The notes under the pieces: generated by a model | What the model saw: only the letters and a program-made list of their open reading frames with translations | What the model was told of the DNA's origin: nothing | Database searches by the model: none | Assembly (NCBI GenBank): GCA_014871605.1 | Contig: WGSQ01000126.1 | Location: 1 to 5,170, forward strand | Direction: 5' to 3' | DNA: 5,170 nucleotides | Origin: Collinsella sp. | Lineage (GTDB): Bacteria > Actinomycetota > Coriobacteriia > Coriobacteriales > Coriobacteriaceae | Made by a program: the position numbers and the translations under genes | Shown: piece by piece, positions 4,938 through 5,170 of the stretch | Layout of the letters: every line of letters begins with the position of its first letter | Position numbering within the stretch: the stretch's first letter is position 1

Positions 4938-5170
4938 GGGCCGCGTTTTCCCAACGACCACGCCAACGGAAAGCGCGTCCTAGCCTGGACGCTCAAAACG
5001 GGATGCACTTTCCGGATGGCGGGCCTAGCGGAAAGCGTGTCCCGGAATCAGGTCTCGGAACGGGTCGTGCTTTCCGGTTGAGTCCTTCAGCGGAAACCGC
5101 ATCCCGGAATAAACGCTCAAACTGGGATGCACTTTCCAAACGGCCGGCCAGCGGAAAACGAATCCCATTC
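4938..5170 (-). repeat. Hairpin-repeat array 3, at least three and a half units, opposite orientation
   Basis: CGGAAA cores begin at 4967, 5029, 5091 and 5152, a period of 61-62 bp, with a half unit (GGGCCGCGTTTTCC) before them at 4938. Linkers such as CCCGGAATAAACGCTCAAACTGGGA are the reverse complement of the TCCC-GAGC-ATTCCGGG linkers of arrays 1 and 2, so this array is inverted relative to them. It starts about 40 bases after the end of the interrupted AbiEi-like gene and runs off the window. A run of eight C bases (4925-4932) lies just before it. Confidence 0.85.

Noticed and set aside
1590..5170. CRISPR array
   Set aside because: The repeated cores are imperfect hairpins with degenerate sequence and short spacers of about 15 bases, and no cas genes are present.

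Overview
The window looks like a chromosome segment from a moderately GC-rich actinomycete-type gut bacterium. Collinsella or another coriobacterium is the best guess. Reasons are the strong GGAGG ribosome sites, an actinobacterial/Gram-positive LexA box, a MerR plus old-yellow-enzyme pair of the kind common in gut anaerobes, an ATPase fused to a PD-(D/E)xK-like domain, an AbiEi/DUF559-type protein, and clusters of about 62-bp hairpin repeats between genes. The genus is inferred from gene content and style, not from a marker gene.

Left part (1-1165): the start of a leftward FMN-dependent old-yellow-enzyme reductase gene (cut by the window edge) faces a rightward MerR-family regulator gene. 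A MerR-type operator/promoter (about 283-313) lies between them and reads toward the reductase. The regulator probably activates the reductase and limits its own expression.

Middle-left (1166-1525) is the most interesting part. A LexA-like box overlaps the -35 region of an extended -10 promoter. This is followed by a leader in which the ribosome site can pair with an upstream CCTCC, then a 41-codon gene for a hydrophobic peptide with a very basic tail. On the opposite strand a well-formed promoter (TTGTTA-17-TAGAAT) starts just beyond the gene. It would make an antisense RNA of roughly 87 nt that ends in a hairpin covering the 3' end of the peptide gene. Together this has the layout of an SOS-induced type I toxin-antitoxin module, analogous to TisB/IstR in inducibility and to TxpA/RatA in 3'-end overlap.

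Middle-right (1526-3896): a leftward ATPase gene (archaeal-type/DUF234 family) sits between two arrays of the same 60-62-bp imperfect-hairpin repeat. It is transcribed from a striking AT-rich palindrome with 23-nt arms that holds two TATAGCTAGC operator copies and two head-to-head TATAAT boxes. The stretch 3603-3896 has no convincing gene.

Right part (3897-5170): a rightward AbiEi-antitoxin-like/DUF559 nuclease-like gene is split by an in-frame TAG at 4692-4694, and its C-terminal remainder stays open in the same frame to 4895. A third array of the hairpin repeats, in the opposite orientation to the first two, runs off the right edge.
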